The position numbers were made by a program, and so were the translations under genes. Under the pieces are notes generated by a model, which saw only the letters and a program-made list of their open reading frames with translations, ran no database searches and was not told where the DNA came from. A stretch of 34,362 bases of DNA from contig CANKUB010000043.1 in NCBI GenBank assembly GCA_947486575.1, forward strand, positions 1 through 34,362, in the 5' to 3' direction. The DNA comes from Betaproteobacteria bacterium. Its GTDB lineage: Bacteria; Pseudomonadota; Gammaproteobacteria; Burkholderiales; SG8-41. Below are positions 1 through 8,186 of the stretch, one piece after another (within the stretch, counting starts at the first letter, position 1; each line of letters begins with the position of its first letter).

Positions 1-67
1 CGATATCCGCCGTCGTCAGGTCACGGCCGCGGTGGCGAAACACAATCGGATCAGCGAGACTCCCCAT
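1..67 (-). CDS. Partial CDS, N-terminus only (possible DUF4338/DruA-like or transposase-related protein)
   Basis: An ATG on the minus strand at 67-65 opens a frame that runs off the left edge, giving 22 codons that begin MGSLADPIVF and continue RHRGRDLTTADI. The pattern of an 'FR.RGR.LT..DI' start resembles, from memory, the N-terminus of DUF4338-type proteins found with mobile elements and defence loci. Only a short stretch is visible and there is no strong Shine-Dalgarno sequence, so both gene and family are tentative. A small inverted repeat (TCCCC at 61-65, GGGGA at 72-76) overlaps the start codon. Confidence 0.3.
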   Translation of the reverse strand, partial: MGSLADPIVFRHRGRDLTTADI

Positions 68-152
68 AAGTGGGGAACAATACACAAAGTCCCCCTCAGA
101 CGCCAGCGAAATCTTTCAAATGGCTAAAGTCACACGAATATTATTATTATCG

Positions 153-1145
153 CTACTGTGGTTTGACCCCCGCCGCCTTGACGATTGCACCCCAGCGCGC
201 CGTTTCTGTTTTGTGGAAATTTGCGAACGATGCCGACGTGCCGCCGGCCGTGATCATGTACACGCGGCGAAAGTAGTCTTGTGCCTGCGTTGATTTCAGG
301 TAACGGTTGACCGCGCTGTTCCACTGCTGAGCCACATTGTCGGACAGGGTTTTGGGGCCGTAGAAGCCATACCAGATCGACGCTTCAAATCCGCTGATGC
401 CCGCTTCGGCAATCGTCGGAATATCCGGCGCAAAGTCGGCACGTTGCGCGCTGGTAATGGCGAGCGCACGCAGCCGTCCGCTGGCGATATGCGCGAGCAG
501 TGTGCCCGGCGTATTGAAGTGCACCTTGACCTGTCCGCCAATCAAATCGGTGATGGCGGGACCGCCGCCTTTGTACGGCACATGCAGCAGATCGATTTGC
601 GTCATGGTCTTGAACAGTTCCAGTTTCAGATGCGTGGTGCTGCCTACACCTGAAGAAGCTGCTGCGATCTGCCCCGGTTGCGATTTGGCAAGACTGATAA
701 GCTCTTTAACCGTCTTCACCGGCAGGCCCGGATGAACCACCAATAGCGATGGTGAGCTGGTGGCAAGGATAATCGGCTTTAAATCAGCAGTGGGATCAAA
801 GCGCATGTTGCGATACATGCTGGGAATGATGGCGATGGCGGAGCTGGTGCACAGCACCGAGTAACCATCGGGCTCGGCGCGCACGATGATTTCCGTGCCG
901 ATCTGCGTGCCCGCGCCGGGCCGGTTGTCGACGATGACCTGTTCTTTCCATGCTTCGGAAAGCCCGCCCGCCACCGCGCGACACACCAGATCAACCGAGC
1001 CGCCGGGCGTGTAGGGGTTGACCATGCGCACCGGGCGCGTCGGGAAGCTGCCCTGTGCGAACGCGTAATGGCTGATTAGCAGGGTGCCGAAACATGCCGA
1101 GACCGCTATGATCAGCAGTCTTGAATCGTGGTGCATCGAAAGCAT
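153..1145 (-). CDS. Bug/TctC family tripartite tricarboxylate transporter substrate-binding protein
   Basis: A periplasmic solute receptor of 330 residues, the usual length for the family. The N-terminus carries a signal peptide with a hydrophobic core (LLIIAVSACFGTLLISHYAFA) and cleavage near AFA-QG. Family landmarks follow: FPTRPVRMVNPYTPGG, VDNRPGAG, PDGYSVL, HVPYKGGGPAITDLIGGQ and PDIPTIAEAG. Bug proteins bind carboxylates, aromatic acids or amides and deliver them to TctAB-type membrane partners or act as sensors. No tctA or tctB gene lies in the window, so this is an orphan receptor and its ligand cannot be read from sequence. The ATG at 1145 has GGAGGAG at 1148-1154; an in-frame ATG three codons inside (1136) gives more usual spacing and is an alternative start. 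The gene is transcribed away from vapBC. Confidence 0.93.
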   Translation of the reverse strand: MLSMHHDSRLLIIAVSACFGTLLISHYAFAQGSFPTRPVRMVNPYTPGGSVDLVCRAVAGGLSEAWKEQVIVDNRPGAGTQIGTEIIVRAEPDGYSVLCTSSAIAIIPSMYRNMRFDPTADLKPIILATSSPSLLVVHPGLPVKTVKELISLAKSQPGQIAAASSGVGSTTHLKLELFKTMTQIDLLHVPYKGGGPAITDLIGGQVKVHFNTPGTLLAHIASGRLRALAITSAQRADFAPDIPTIAEAGISGFEASIWYGFYGPKTLSDNVAQQWNSAVNRYLKSTQAQDYFRRVYMITAGGTSASFANFHKTETARWGAIVKAAGVKPQ

Positions 1146-1374
1146 GGCTCCTCCGGGTCGTTAATGCGTCTTGTATTGGACGCGCGTTCAGGACGGGAGA
1201 GCGTAGCGTATCCCGCACCTATGGTGCAACTCGTTCCAGCCAGGAGCCGGCGCGCTTCTACCGCCCGCGAACAGCTACCGCTTGAGCTCAAGCACGTAGG
1301 GCGGGCCAGCGTAACCTGCTGTAACGAACTCGGGTATACGCGCCGTCTGGCTTGAAATATTACGCGGAATGTTG

Positions 1375-1404
1375 TTGCCAGATGAGGTGATCTCAATCTA
1401 GAAT
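1375..1404 (+). promoter_or_regulatory. Predicted sigma-70 promoter of vapBC
   Basis: TTGCCA at 1375-1380 and TAGAAT at 1399-1404 are separated by 18 nt and sit about 30 nt upstream of the vapB ATG. The -10 element directly abuts the palindrome at 1403-1432, a layout expected for an autoregulated toxin-antitoxin operon. This is a pattern call only. Confidence 0.45.
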
Positions 1405-1432
1405 GTGTAAAAATAAGCAAAACGATACACAT
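1403..1432 (+). promoter_or_regulatory. Predicted VapB/VapBC operator palindrome
   Basis: ATGTGTA (1403-1409) and TACACAT (1426-1432) form a perfect 7-bp inverted repeat around a 16-nt AT-rich spacer, between the -10 box and the vapB start at 1434. VapBC complexes usually repress their own promoter by binding such inverted repeats through the antitoxin N-terminal domain. Operator function is inferred from position and symmetry. Confidence 0.45.
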
Positions 1433-1433
1433 C

Positions 1434-1628
1434 ATGCGCACCAATATTGTGATTGACGACAAGCTCATGAGCAGCACCCTTCGGGCGACCGGTTTGAAGA
1501 CCAAGCGGGAAGCGGTCGAGCTGGGGCTTCGCACTTTGCTGCGGCTGCAGCAACAAAAGGAAATCAAGCGCTTTCGCGGCAAGCTTAACTGGCAGGGCGA
1601 CCTTGATGCGATGAGAATCGATAAATGA
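1434..1628 (+). CDS. vapB: Type II toxin-antitoxin system antitoxin, VapB family
   Basis: A 64-residue protein with the VapB layout. Its N-terminal DNA-binding part (MRTNIVIDDKLMSSTLRATG, then KTKREAVELGLRTLL, a ribbon-helix-helix-like pattern) is followed by a basic and acidic tail (IKRFRGKLNWQGDLDAMRIDK) of the kind that wraps around and blocks VapC. It lies directly upstream of vapC, and its TGA overlaps the vapC ATG by 4 nt (ATGA, 1625-1628), giving translational coupling. A promoter and palindrome immediately upstream suggest autoregulation. The family (VapB_antitoxin) is recognised from the IVIDDKL and KTKREAVELGL signatures. Confidence 0.88.
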   Translation: MRTNIVIDDKLMSSTLRATGLKTKREAVELGLRTLLRLQQQKEIKRFRGKLNWQGDLDAMRIDK

Positions 1629-2026
1629 TTTTGGTCGATTCCAGCGTTTGGATCGACTACTTTCGAGGGGGCGCGACGCCGCAGGCGGAAAAACTGGAAT
1701 CACTGCTTGGTGCTGAGCCGATAGCGACGGGCGATCTTATTTTGACCGAGGTCTTACAAGGCTTTGTCAGTGACCGTGATTTCAATCAGGGCAGGAAACT
1801 TTTGACTTCACTGGTGATTGTGGATTTGGGCGGGCAAAACATGGCGATTCAAGCGGCTAAAAATTTTCGTGTATTGCGTTCGCTCGGCATAACCGTGCGC
1901 AAGACGATTGATACCGTGATTGCCACGCGCTGCATCGAAAGCGGATTGCAACTGCTGTATAGCGACAGGGACTTTGATCCGTTCGTTGAGCATCTGGGTC
2001 TTCGCTCAGCGCTGCGTGAAACCTGA
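1625..2026 (+). CDS. vapC: Type II toxin-antitoxin system ribonuclease toxin, VapC family (PIN domain)
   Basis: A 133-residue single PIN domain, the typical size of VapC. Acidic residues expected for the Mg2+-dependent RNase site are present: Asp in MILVDSSVWIDYF at the N-terminus, Glu in LILTEVLQGF near residue 40, Asp in the central IDTVIATRC segment, and the C-terminal YSDRDFDPF motif. VapC toxins cleave tRNA or rRNA and are held inactive by VapB. The start overlaps vapB by ATGA. The gene is intact with no missing catalytic residue, so an active toxin is expected. The RNA target cannot be told from sequence. Confidence 0.9.
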   Translation: MILVDSSVWIDYFRGGATPQAEKLESLLGAEPIATGDLILTEVLQGFVSDRDFNQGRKLLTSLVIVDLGGQNMAIQAAKNFRVLRSLGITVRKTIDTVIATRCIESGLQLLYSDRDFDPFVEHLGLRSALRET

Positions 2027-2067
2027 CTCGGCTTACCTTTTGCAGAGCAAACCCGACCGGATTGCGG

Positions 2068-3867
2068 TTACGCGCCTGGCGCTGCTTTTGCATCCAGCAC
2101 TTCCCAGCGCTCATATTTCTTCGCCAGTTGTTGCTCGATTTCCGCTGCGCGTTTGTTATTGGCTTTGATCGCTTCGGCGCCCTGCTTGTGATATTCGGCG
2201 CTGCTCATGCGTGCGGTGAGTGCTTGTTGTTCTTGTTCGAGCGCTTCGAGTTCAGCGGGCAGTGCAGCGAGTTCACGCTGTTCTTTGAAGCTCATTTTTG
2301 CTTTGGGCTTGTCGAGTGCGGCAGGTTGGGCTTTGCCTGCTGACGCTGCAACAGCAGTCATGGGGCGCTGCGCTAACCAATCGCTATAGCCGCCGACGTA
2401 TTCTTTCCACTTGCCATCGCCTTCGGCGACCAGCGTTTGTGTGACGACGTTATCCAGAAATGCACGGTCGTGGCTCACCAGCAGCAAAGTGCCGGTGTAG
2501 CCTTGCAGCGTGTCTTCGAGCAGTTCCAGTGATTCGATGTCGAGGTCGTTGGTGGGTTCGTCGAGTACCAGCAGATTGGCGGGCTGTGCGAACAATCGCG
2601 CCAGCAGCAGGCGATTGCGTTCGCCGCCGGAGAGCATTTTCACGGGTGCTTGCGCGCGCTGCGGCGGGAACAGAAAGTCGTTGAGGTAACTCATCACGTG
2701 CTTGCGGCCCTGCGCTGTTTCCACCCACTCCGAGCCGGGGCTGATGGTTTCCACCAGCGTACGCTCAGGATCAAGTTGCTCGCGCATCTGGTCGAAATAG
2801 GCGACCTGGAGATTGGTGCCCAGACGCACTGTGCCCGCATCGGCTTCCAGCGTGCCGAGTATCAGTTTGATGAGTGTGGATTTGCCCGCGCCGTTGGGGC
2901 CGATGAAACCAAAGCGGTCGCCGCGCATGATGCGTAGCGATAGTTTGTTGATGACGATGTTGTCATCAAAGCGTTTAGTGACGTCTTCGAGTTCGGCCAC
3001 CAGTTTGCCGGAGCGTTCACCGGCATCGAGCGCTATTTGCACTTTGCCCAGACGTTCGCGTCGTGCATCGCGCTCAACACGCAGCGATTCGAGTCTGCGC
3101 ACGCGGCCTTCGTTACGGGTGCGGCGCGCCTGAATGCCCTTGCGTATCCACACTTCTTCCTGCGCCCAGAATTTGTCGAACTTGCGGTTCATCACTTCTT
3201 CAGCCGCGAGTTGATCGGACTTGCGCGCTTCATAGGCGGCGAAGTTGCCGGGGTAGGAGCGCAGCAGGCCGCGATCGAGTTCGATAATGCGTGTCGCGAC
3301 ACGATCCAGAAACGCGCGGTCATGGGTGATGATGATGGCCGACTTGACCGGGCCAGCGACGAGCAGGTCTTCCAGCAATGTGATACCGGTGATGTCGAGA
3401 TGGTTGGTCGGTTCGTCGAGCAATAGCAGATCAGGCTTTTTAGCCATGGCCAGCGCCAGCATCGCACGTTTGCGTTCGCCGCCAGAAGCAGTGGCGGTCG
3501 GGCGGCTTTCGTCCAGCCCGAAGCGATGCAGAAATTCTGTCAGCCGTGCTTCGCAAGCCCAACGCTCGCGGTCGTCGTGCAGGTCTTCAAATTGGGCGGC
3601 GAGCGCAAGGCTCTCACGCAACGTAGCAGCTTCGGGTGGCGCGGATTCCTGTTCGACGGTGGCGATGCGCAGACCGTCGTCTCCGCCCAATACGCCGCTA
3701 TCCAGTGCGAGTTGTCCAGCAATGATTTTCAGCAGCGATGATTTTCCGGTGCCATTGCGACCGATGAGTCCGATGCGTTCGTTGGGCTGTACGGTGAGGT
3801 TTGCGCGATCCAGCAGCGGGGTCAGGCCGAAAGCGAGTTCGGCGTCTTGCAGAGTCAGCAGGGCCAT
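2068..3867 (-). CDS. uup: ABC-F family ATPase, Uup-like
   Basis: A soluble protein of 599 residues with two ABC ATPase domains and no membrane segment. Domain 1 has Walker A GRNGTGKS (about 36-43), signature SGGERKRAMLA and Walker B DLLLLDEPTNHLD. Domain 2 has GPNGAGKST, LSGGERNRLLLA and LLVLDEPTNDLD. The linker between them is charged (RRTRNEGRVRRLESLRVERDARRERLG), and the C-terminus is a Lys/Glu/Gln-rich coiled coil (KMSFKEQRELAALPAELEALE) typical of Uup, which binds nucleic acid. ABC-F proteins act on ribosomes; Uup also lowers precise transposon excision in E. coli. The ATG at 3867 was chosen because MALLTLQDAELAFG is the usual family start; an in-frame start 25 codons upstream lacks homologous character. 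It appears to be a single-gene unit. Confidence 0.92.
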   Translation of the reverse strand: MALLTLQDAELAFGLTPLLDRANLTVQPNERIGLIGRNGTGKSSLLKIIAGQLALDSGVLGGDDGLRIATVEQESAPPEAATLRESLALAAQFEDLHDDRERWACEARLTEFLHRFGLDESRPTATASGGERKRAMLALAMAKKPDLLLLDEPTNHLDITGITLLEDLLVAGPVKSAIIITHDRAFLDRVATRIIELDRGLLRSYPGNFAAYEARKSDQLAAEEVMNRKFDKFWAQEEVWIRKGIQARRTRNEGRVRRLESLRVERDARRERLGKVQIALDAGERSGKLVAELEDVTKRFDDNIVINKLSLRIMRGDRFGFIGPNGAGKSTLIKLILGTLEADAGTVRLGTNLQVAYFDQMREQLDPERTLVETISPGSEWVETAQGRKHVMSYLNDFLFPPQRAQAPVKMLSGGERNRLLLARLFAQPANLLVLDEPTNDLDIESLELLEDTLQGYTGTLLLVSHDRAFLDNVVTQTLVAEGDGKWKEYVGGYSDWLAQRPMTAVAASAGKAQPAALDKPKAKMSFKEQRELAALPAELEALEQEQQALTARMSSAEYHKQGAEAIKANNKRAAEIEQQLAKKYERWEVLDAKAAPGA

Positions 3868-3960
3868 AGGGGAATGAGGGAAGAGCGGGGGAACGAGATA
3901 ACGAAAAAGGGCGTTTCCAGCGCAGGTGACAGCGGCTAGCATAACGCGGAGACGCTATTA

Positions 3961-3978
3961 TAACTTATTGTTTTTATT
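3961..3978 (+). repeat. AT-rich dispersed repeat, copy 1 (exact)
   Basis: TAACTTATTGTTTTTATT lies 8 nt beyond the stop codon of the leftward transglutaminase-like gene, in the gap before uup. The same 18 bases occur exactly at 30530-30547 and, on the opposite strand, at 25473-25490, with close relatives elsewhere. Function unknown. Confidence 0.6.
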
Positions 3979-3986
3979 AATGATTG

Positions 3987-6900
3987 TTACGATGGCATCC
4001 AGCGTAAATCCAGTGTAAGCGGGAACGCTGGATTGAGCGCTTCGGGCTGCAGCGCCATCGGGCCGGGGGTATGACCGTGATCCCAGAACCGCGCCATGCG
4101 TCGCGCTTCGGCTTCGTTGGCGTTCACCGGAAAGGTGTCGTAGTTGCGGCCGCCCGGATGCGAGACGTGATAAGTGCAGCCGCCGATGGATCGCTTGCTC
4201 CACGTATCAACCACATCAAATACCAGCGGCGCCTGCACATCGATAGACGGATGCAATGCCGAGGGCGGATTCCATGCACGGTAGCGCACACCGGCGACGA
4301 ATTCGCCAGGCACGCCGGTAGGATGCAGCGGCAGCGGGCGGCCATTGCAGGCCACCAGATGGCGCGACTCGGTCAGGCCGTTGACCTTGATTTGCATGCG
4401 CTCGACTGACGAATCAACGTAACGCGCGGTGGTGCCCGCGCGCACTTCTTCGCCGAGCACGTTCCACGGTTCCATCGCCTGACGCAGTTCAAGCCGCACG
4501 TTTTCGTAGGTGGCGGTGCCGTAGCGCGGGAAGCGGAATTCAATGAACGGCGAGAACCAGCTGAAATCAAACGCGTAACCGGCGCGCTGTAAATCACGCA
4601 CCACGTCGAGCATGTCGGCAGCGACGAAATGCGGCAGCATGAAGCGGTCGTGCAGTTGCGTGCCCCAGCGGATCAATTTGCCTTCGTAGGGAGTTTTCCA
4701 GAAACGCGCGACCAGTGTGCGCAGCAGCAACATTTGCGCGAGACTCATCTGCGGATGCGGCGGCATTTCAAAGGCGCGAAACTCCAGCAGGCCCAGCCGT
4801 CCGGTGGCGCTTTCTGGCGAGTAGAGCTTGTCGATGCAGAACTCGGCGCGATGCGTATTGCCCGTCAGATCAACCAGCAGATTTCGCAGCAGCCGGTCCA
4901 CCAGCCACGGCGTTAGCGATTCTTCGCCGGCCTTTTGTTTGATCGCCATCTGCTGAAAGGCGATCTCGAGTTCGTAGAGATTGTCGTCACGCGCCTCATC
5001 GACGCGTGGCGCCTGACTTGTCGGGCCGATGAAGGGGCCCGAAAACAGAAATGACAGCGCAGGATGATTTTGCCAGTAGGTAATCACGCTGCGCAGTAAA
5101 TCCGGGCGCCGCAGCAGCGGACTGTCGGCTGGTGTGGCGCCGCCGAGCGTGACGTGGTTGCCGCCACCGGTGCCGGTGTGACGGCCATCAAGCATGAATT
5201 TCTCGGTGCCCAGCCGCGTCAGACGCGCTTCTTCATAAAGCGCAAAGGTATTTGAACTGAGCGTTGCCCAGTCGGACGCCGGATGAATATTGACTTCAAT
5301 CACACCAGGATCAGGCGTGACGTTGAGCACGCTCAGTCGCGGGTCCGATACCGGGCCGTAACCCTCGATGCGCACGCGCAGTGCGAGTTTTTCGACCACA
5401 GCCTCTATGACGGCAATCAGATTCAAATAGTCTTCGGCGCGTTTGAACGGCGGCAGAAACACGTGCAGGCGCTTGTCGCGCACCTGCATGCACAATGCCG
5501 TGCGCACCACTTCGCGCGGTTTCGGCTTTGCTACATGACTGCGTGCGTGGCGTTTTTTTTCCGCAACAGTGTGTGCGTCGTGCAGATTGCCGCGGTCGTC
5601 GAAAGGATCGCGTTCGAATTCCGGTTCGATATCTTCCGGCAACCGCTCAGGCAGCGAGGCAAGCGGCAAACGATTGCCCAGCGCCGAGTCACCAAACAGC
5701 AGATAGAGTCGTTCGCGCTTGAGCGGCCAAGGTGAGCTTTCCCATTCGGTAGCCGCTGCAGGCTGTGCGGACTCTTCGTGAGCCTTGAGCGGCAGCACGT
5801 AACCTGCGGGTGTGGCGGGGCCGCGTTCCAGTGCGCGCCGCAAACGCGAGCGCTCGTCGGCATCTTTAAGCGGCACGGTCAGTGGATCGACATTGACCGG
5901 CAGCTTACCTTCGGTCGACAGCAGCAACAAAGGATCTTCGTACGCAGGAATCACCAGCTCGACCGCGATGCCCAGCGCTTCTGCCAGGGCATGTGCGCAA
6001 CGCCGTGCATCATCGCTGTTGGCGTCGGCGGGCGAATTATCTCTAGCGATACGCTCGGGATTTTTCCACACGGGTTTGCCGTCGCGGCGCCAATGTATAC
6101 CGATGGCCCAGCGCGGCAGCGGTTCGCCGGGATACCATTTGCCCTGGCCGTAGAAGACCAGCGCGCCCGGTGCGAAACGCGCTTTAAGCCGCCATGCCAA
6201 CTGTTCAGCCAGCGCCCACTTTTTGGGCGATAGCGCAGTGTAATTCCATTCTTCACCATCCATGTCGTCGATCGAGACGAAAGTCGGCTCGCCACCCTGT
6301 GTCAGCCGCACGTCGCCGGCTTGAAGTTCTGTGTCGATTTGTTGGCCGAGGTTGTCGATGTCCTGCCACTGCGCGATGGTGTACGGTTGGGTGACGCGCG
6401 GGTCTTCATGAATGCGCGTGACCGACATATTGAATGCAAATTGCGTTTCGCAGGGATCAACCGCGCCAATAATGGCGGCAGCACTGGCCGGCGATGGCGT
6501 GCAGGCAAGCGGTATATGGCCTTCACCGGCGAGCAAACCTGAGGTTGGGTCGAGACCCACCCAGCCGGCGCCGGGAATGTAGGCTTCTGCCCACGCATGC
6601 AAGTCCTTGAAATCACGCTCAGGTCCGGTTGGGCCATCGAGCGATTTAATGTCCGCAGTGAGTTGAATCAGATAGCCCGACACAAAGCGCGCGGCCAATC
6701 CGCAGTGACGCAGCAGTTGCACCAGCAGCCAGCCGCTGTCGCGACACGAGCCACTGTTCAGCGCCAGCGTTTGTTCGCCCGATTGCACGCCAGGCTCCAT
6801 GCGTACTAAGTATTTGATTTTATTGGATAATTGTTGATTTATTGCGACCAGAAAATCAATCGTATTGTTGCCGTCGCGCCAGTGTTGTTTGCGGAATTCC

Positions 6901-7295
6901 GCCAGCCACTGCATGAGCAGCGGGCCACGCTCATTGATGGCCAGATAGGGCGTGAGGTCTTTGGCAAGATCATCGCGATACGAAAATGGAAAATGATCGG
7001 CGTAACTTTCCATGAAGAAATCAAAGGGATTCACCACCGTCATATCGGCGACGAGATCAACGGTGACTTCAAGCTCGCGCGCTTTTTCGGGGAACACAAA
7101 GCGCGCGATGTAGTTGCCGAAAATATCCTGCTGCCAGTTGATGAAGTGCTGTTCCGGCTTGACGTTGAGCGAGTACGACAGGATGGGGGTGCGGCAATGC
7201 GGCGCCGGGCGCAGCCTTACCTCATGCGGCGAGAGCGTGACCAGACGATCATAGCGGTAGTGCGTCTGGTGATGCAGGGCGACCTGGATACTCAA
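3987..7295 (-). CDS. Transglutaminase-like / DUF2126 fusion protein of the Anbu operon
   Basis: A 1102-residue protein with two parts. Residues 1-80 match the bacterial transglutaminase N-terminal region (VALHHQTHYRYDRLVTLSPHEVRLRP), followed by a papain-like transglutaminase core with Cys184 (NSGSCRDSGW), His233 (DLHAWAEAYI) and Asp249 (GLDPTSG). From about residue 300 onward the protein is the large DUF2126 region, with QGGEPTFVSIDDMDG, NVTPDPGVIEVNIHPASDW and GRHTGTGGGNHVTLGG. It is the last gene of a leftward operon with ATP-grasp, alpha-E and Anbu genes, a combination predicted in the literature to make and process a peptide or peptide-like tag. The start is TTG at 7295 because family members begin at this point and no ATG or GTG lies in frame between it and the upstream stop. 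The triad is intact, so protease or amidase activity is plausible. Confidence 0.9.
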   Translation of the reverse strand: MSIQVALHHQTHYRYDRLVTLSPHEVRLRPAPHCRTPILSYSLNVKPEQHFINWQQDIFGNYIARFVFPEKARELEVTVDLVADMTVVNPFDFFMESYADHFPFSYRDDLAKDLTPYLAINERGPLLMQWLAEFRKQHWRDGNNTIDFLVAINQQLSNKIKYLVRMEPGVQSGEQTLALNSGSCRDSGWLLVQLLRHCGLAARFVSGYLIQLTADIKSLDGPTGPERDFKDLHAWAEAYIPGAGWVGLDPTSGLLAGEGHIPLACTPSPASAAAIIGAVDPCETQFAFNMSVTRIHEDPRVTQPYTIAQWQDIDNLGQQIDTELQAGDVRLTQGGEPTFVSIDDMDGEEWNYTALSPKKWALAEQLAWRLKARFAPGALVFYGQGKWYPGEPLPRWAIGIHWRRDGKPVWKNPERIARDNSPADANSDDARRCAHALAEALGIAVELVIPAYEDPLLLLSTEGKLPVNVDPLTVPLKDADERSRLRRALERGPATPAGYVLPLKAHEESAQPAAATEWESSPWPLKRERLYLLFGDSALGNRLPLASLPERLPEDIEPEFERDPFDDRGNLHDAHTVAEKKRHARSHVAKPKPREVVRTALCMQVRDKRLHVFLPPFKRAEDYLNLIAVIEAVVEKLALRVRIEGYGPVSDPRLSVLNVTPDPGVIEVNIHPASDWATLSSNTFALYEEARLTRLGTEKFMLDGRHTGTGGGNHVTLGGATPADSPLLRRPDLLRSVITYWQNHPALSFLFSGPFIGPTSQAPRVDEARDDNLYELEIAFQQMAIKQKAGEESLTPWLVDRLLRNLLVDLTGNTHRAEFCIDKLYSPESATGRLGLLEFRAFEMPPHPQMSLAQMLLLRTLVARFWKTPYEGKLIRWGTQLHDRFMLPHFVAADMLDVVRDLQRAGYAFDFSWFSPFIEFRFPRYGTATYENVRLELRQAMEPWNVLGEEVRAGTTARYVDSSVERMQIKVNGLTESRHLVACNGRPLPLHPTGVPGEFVAGVRYRAWNPPSALHPSIDVQAPLVFDVVDTWSKRSIGGCTYHVSHPGGRNYDTFPVNANEAEARRMARFWDHGHTPGPMALQPEALNPAFPLTLDLRWMPS

Positions 7296-7343
7296 AGGAT
7301 GTCTGCCAAAATCGCGCTGTGCATAACCTAATAAACCAATCGA

Positions 7344-8099
7344 CTAATCGGCATCTGGAACGCCGTCGCCATTCCAGTCGGGATTGGGCAACTGTGCAAA
7401 TACGCGGCGCAGACCTTCGCCCCACTCGGTGTGGATCATCTTGAAGTAAGCATCCGATTCGTCGATGCGGCGTTGCACGCGCACCTTGAGGCTATTGTTA
7501 TCGTAGATCACCAGATCGATAGGCAGGCCTACGGAAATATTACTGCGCATGGTGGAGTCAAACGATACCAGCACGCACTTGGCGGCTTCCAGCAAATGGG
7601 TATCGCGTTTGACCACGCGGTCGATGACCGGTTTGCCGTATTTGCTTTCGCCGATCTGAAAATAGGGCGTTTCCGGTGTGGCTTCGATAAAATTGCCTTC
7701 GGAATAGATATTGAATAAGCGCTGTGGTTCGCCGCGAATCTGCCCGCCGACAATAAACGATGCGCTGGCCTCGATATTATTCTGCAGCAGATAGGGGCCG
7801 TCTCGCTTGCGCACTTCACGTAACGCGTTGCCGACGAGATCAGCGACTTCGAACAGGGATGATGCGTTGGCCAGGGTTTTATTGGCATCGCCGCTGCGCG
7901 AATTGTGTTCAAGCAGGTTGATGGCGCTCTGCGTGATCGACAAGTTGCCCGAGCTCATGATGACAATCACGCGGTCAGCATCGCGCGTGATCAGGTGCAT
8001 TTTGCGGAACACGGATACCTGATCAACCCCCGCGTTGGTGCGCGAGTCCGAGGCGAATACCATGCCTGCATCCAGCATTAAAGCGACACAATAGGTCAT
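7344..8099 (-). CDS. Anbu (ancestral beta subunit) proteasome-type peptidase, copy 1
   Basis: A 251-residue Ntn-hydrolase of the Anbu family. After removal of the initiator Met the N-terminus is TYCVALML, giving Thr1 as nucleophile. Asp17 (FASDSRTNAGVD) and Lys32 (FRKM) match the proteasome catalytic Asp17/Lys33. Other family motifs are IVGGQIRGEPQRLFNIYSEG, FQIGESKYGKPVIDR and SFDSTMRSNISVG. The ATG at 8099 is preferred because family members start MTYC; an in-frame GTG at 8129 would add ten residues. No good Shine-Dalgarno is seen. The C-terminus ends DWNGDGVPDAD, an added tail resembling a calcium-binding loop that the second copy (15463) lacks. The gene sits between the alpha-E and transglutaminase genes. 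Anbu assembles into oligomers without an alpha subunit; its substrate is unknown. Confidence 0.92.
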   Translation of the reverse strand: MTYCVALMLDAGMVFASDSRTNAGVDQVSVFRKMHLITRDADRVIVIMSSGNLSITQSAINLLEHNSRSGDANKTLANASSLFEVADLVGNALREVRKRDGPYLLQNNIEASASFIVGGQIRGEPQRLFNIYSEGNFIEATPETPYFQIGESKYGKPVIDRVVKRDTHLLEAAKCVLVSFDSTMRSNISVGLPIDLVIYDNNSLKVRVQRRIDESDAYFKMIHTEWGEGLRRVFAQLPNPDWNGDGVPDAD

Positions 8100-8186
8100 T
8101 CTTAGAAGGCGGCGGAAGAAGTAGGGCACTAAGCTTAGTTTAAAGAAGTGGTTAATACAAGGATGTGACAGGTCAGATATGAATTG

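Noticed and set aside
61-76. Small hairpin TCCCC/GGGGA at the left-edge start codon
   Set aside because: A 5-bp stem is too short to call a terminator or attenuator, and the gene it would affect is itself uncertain.
1280-1293. Perfect 14-bp palindrome GCTTGAGCTCAAGC
   Set aside because: It could be an operator, but there is no adjacent promoter and no second site. It may be chance.
3287-3877. 196-codon open frame on the plus strand
   Set aside because: It is a Ser/Arg-rich shadow of the Uup-like ABC ATPase on the other strand.
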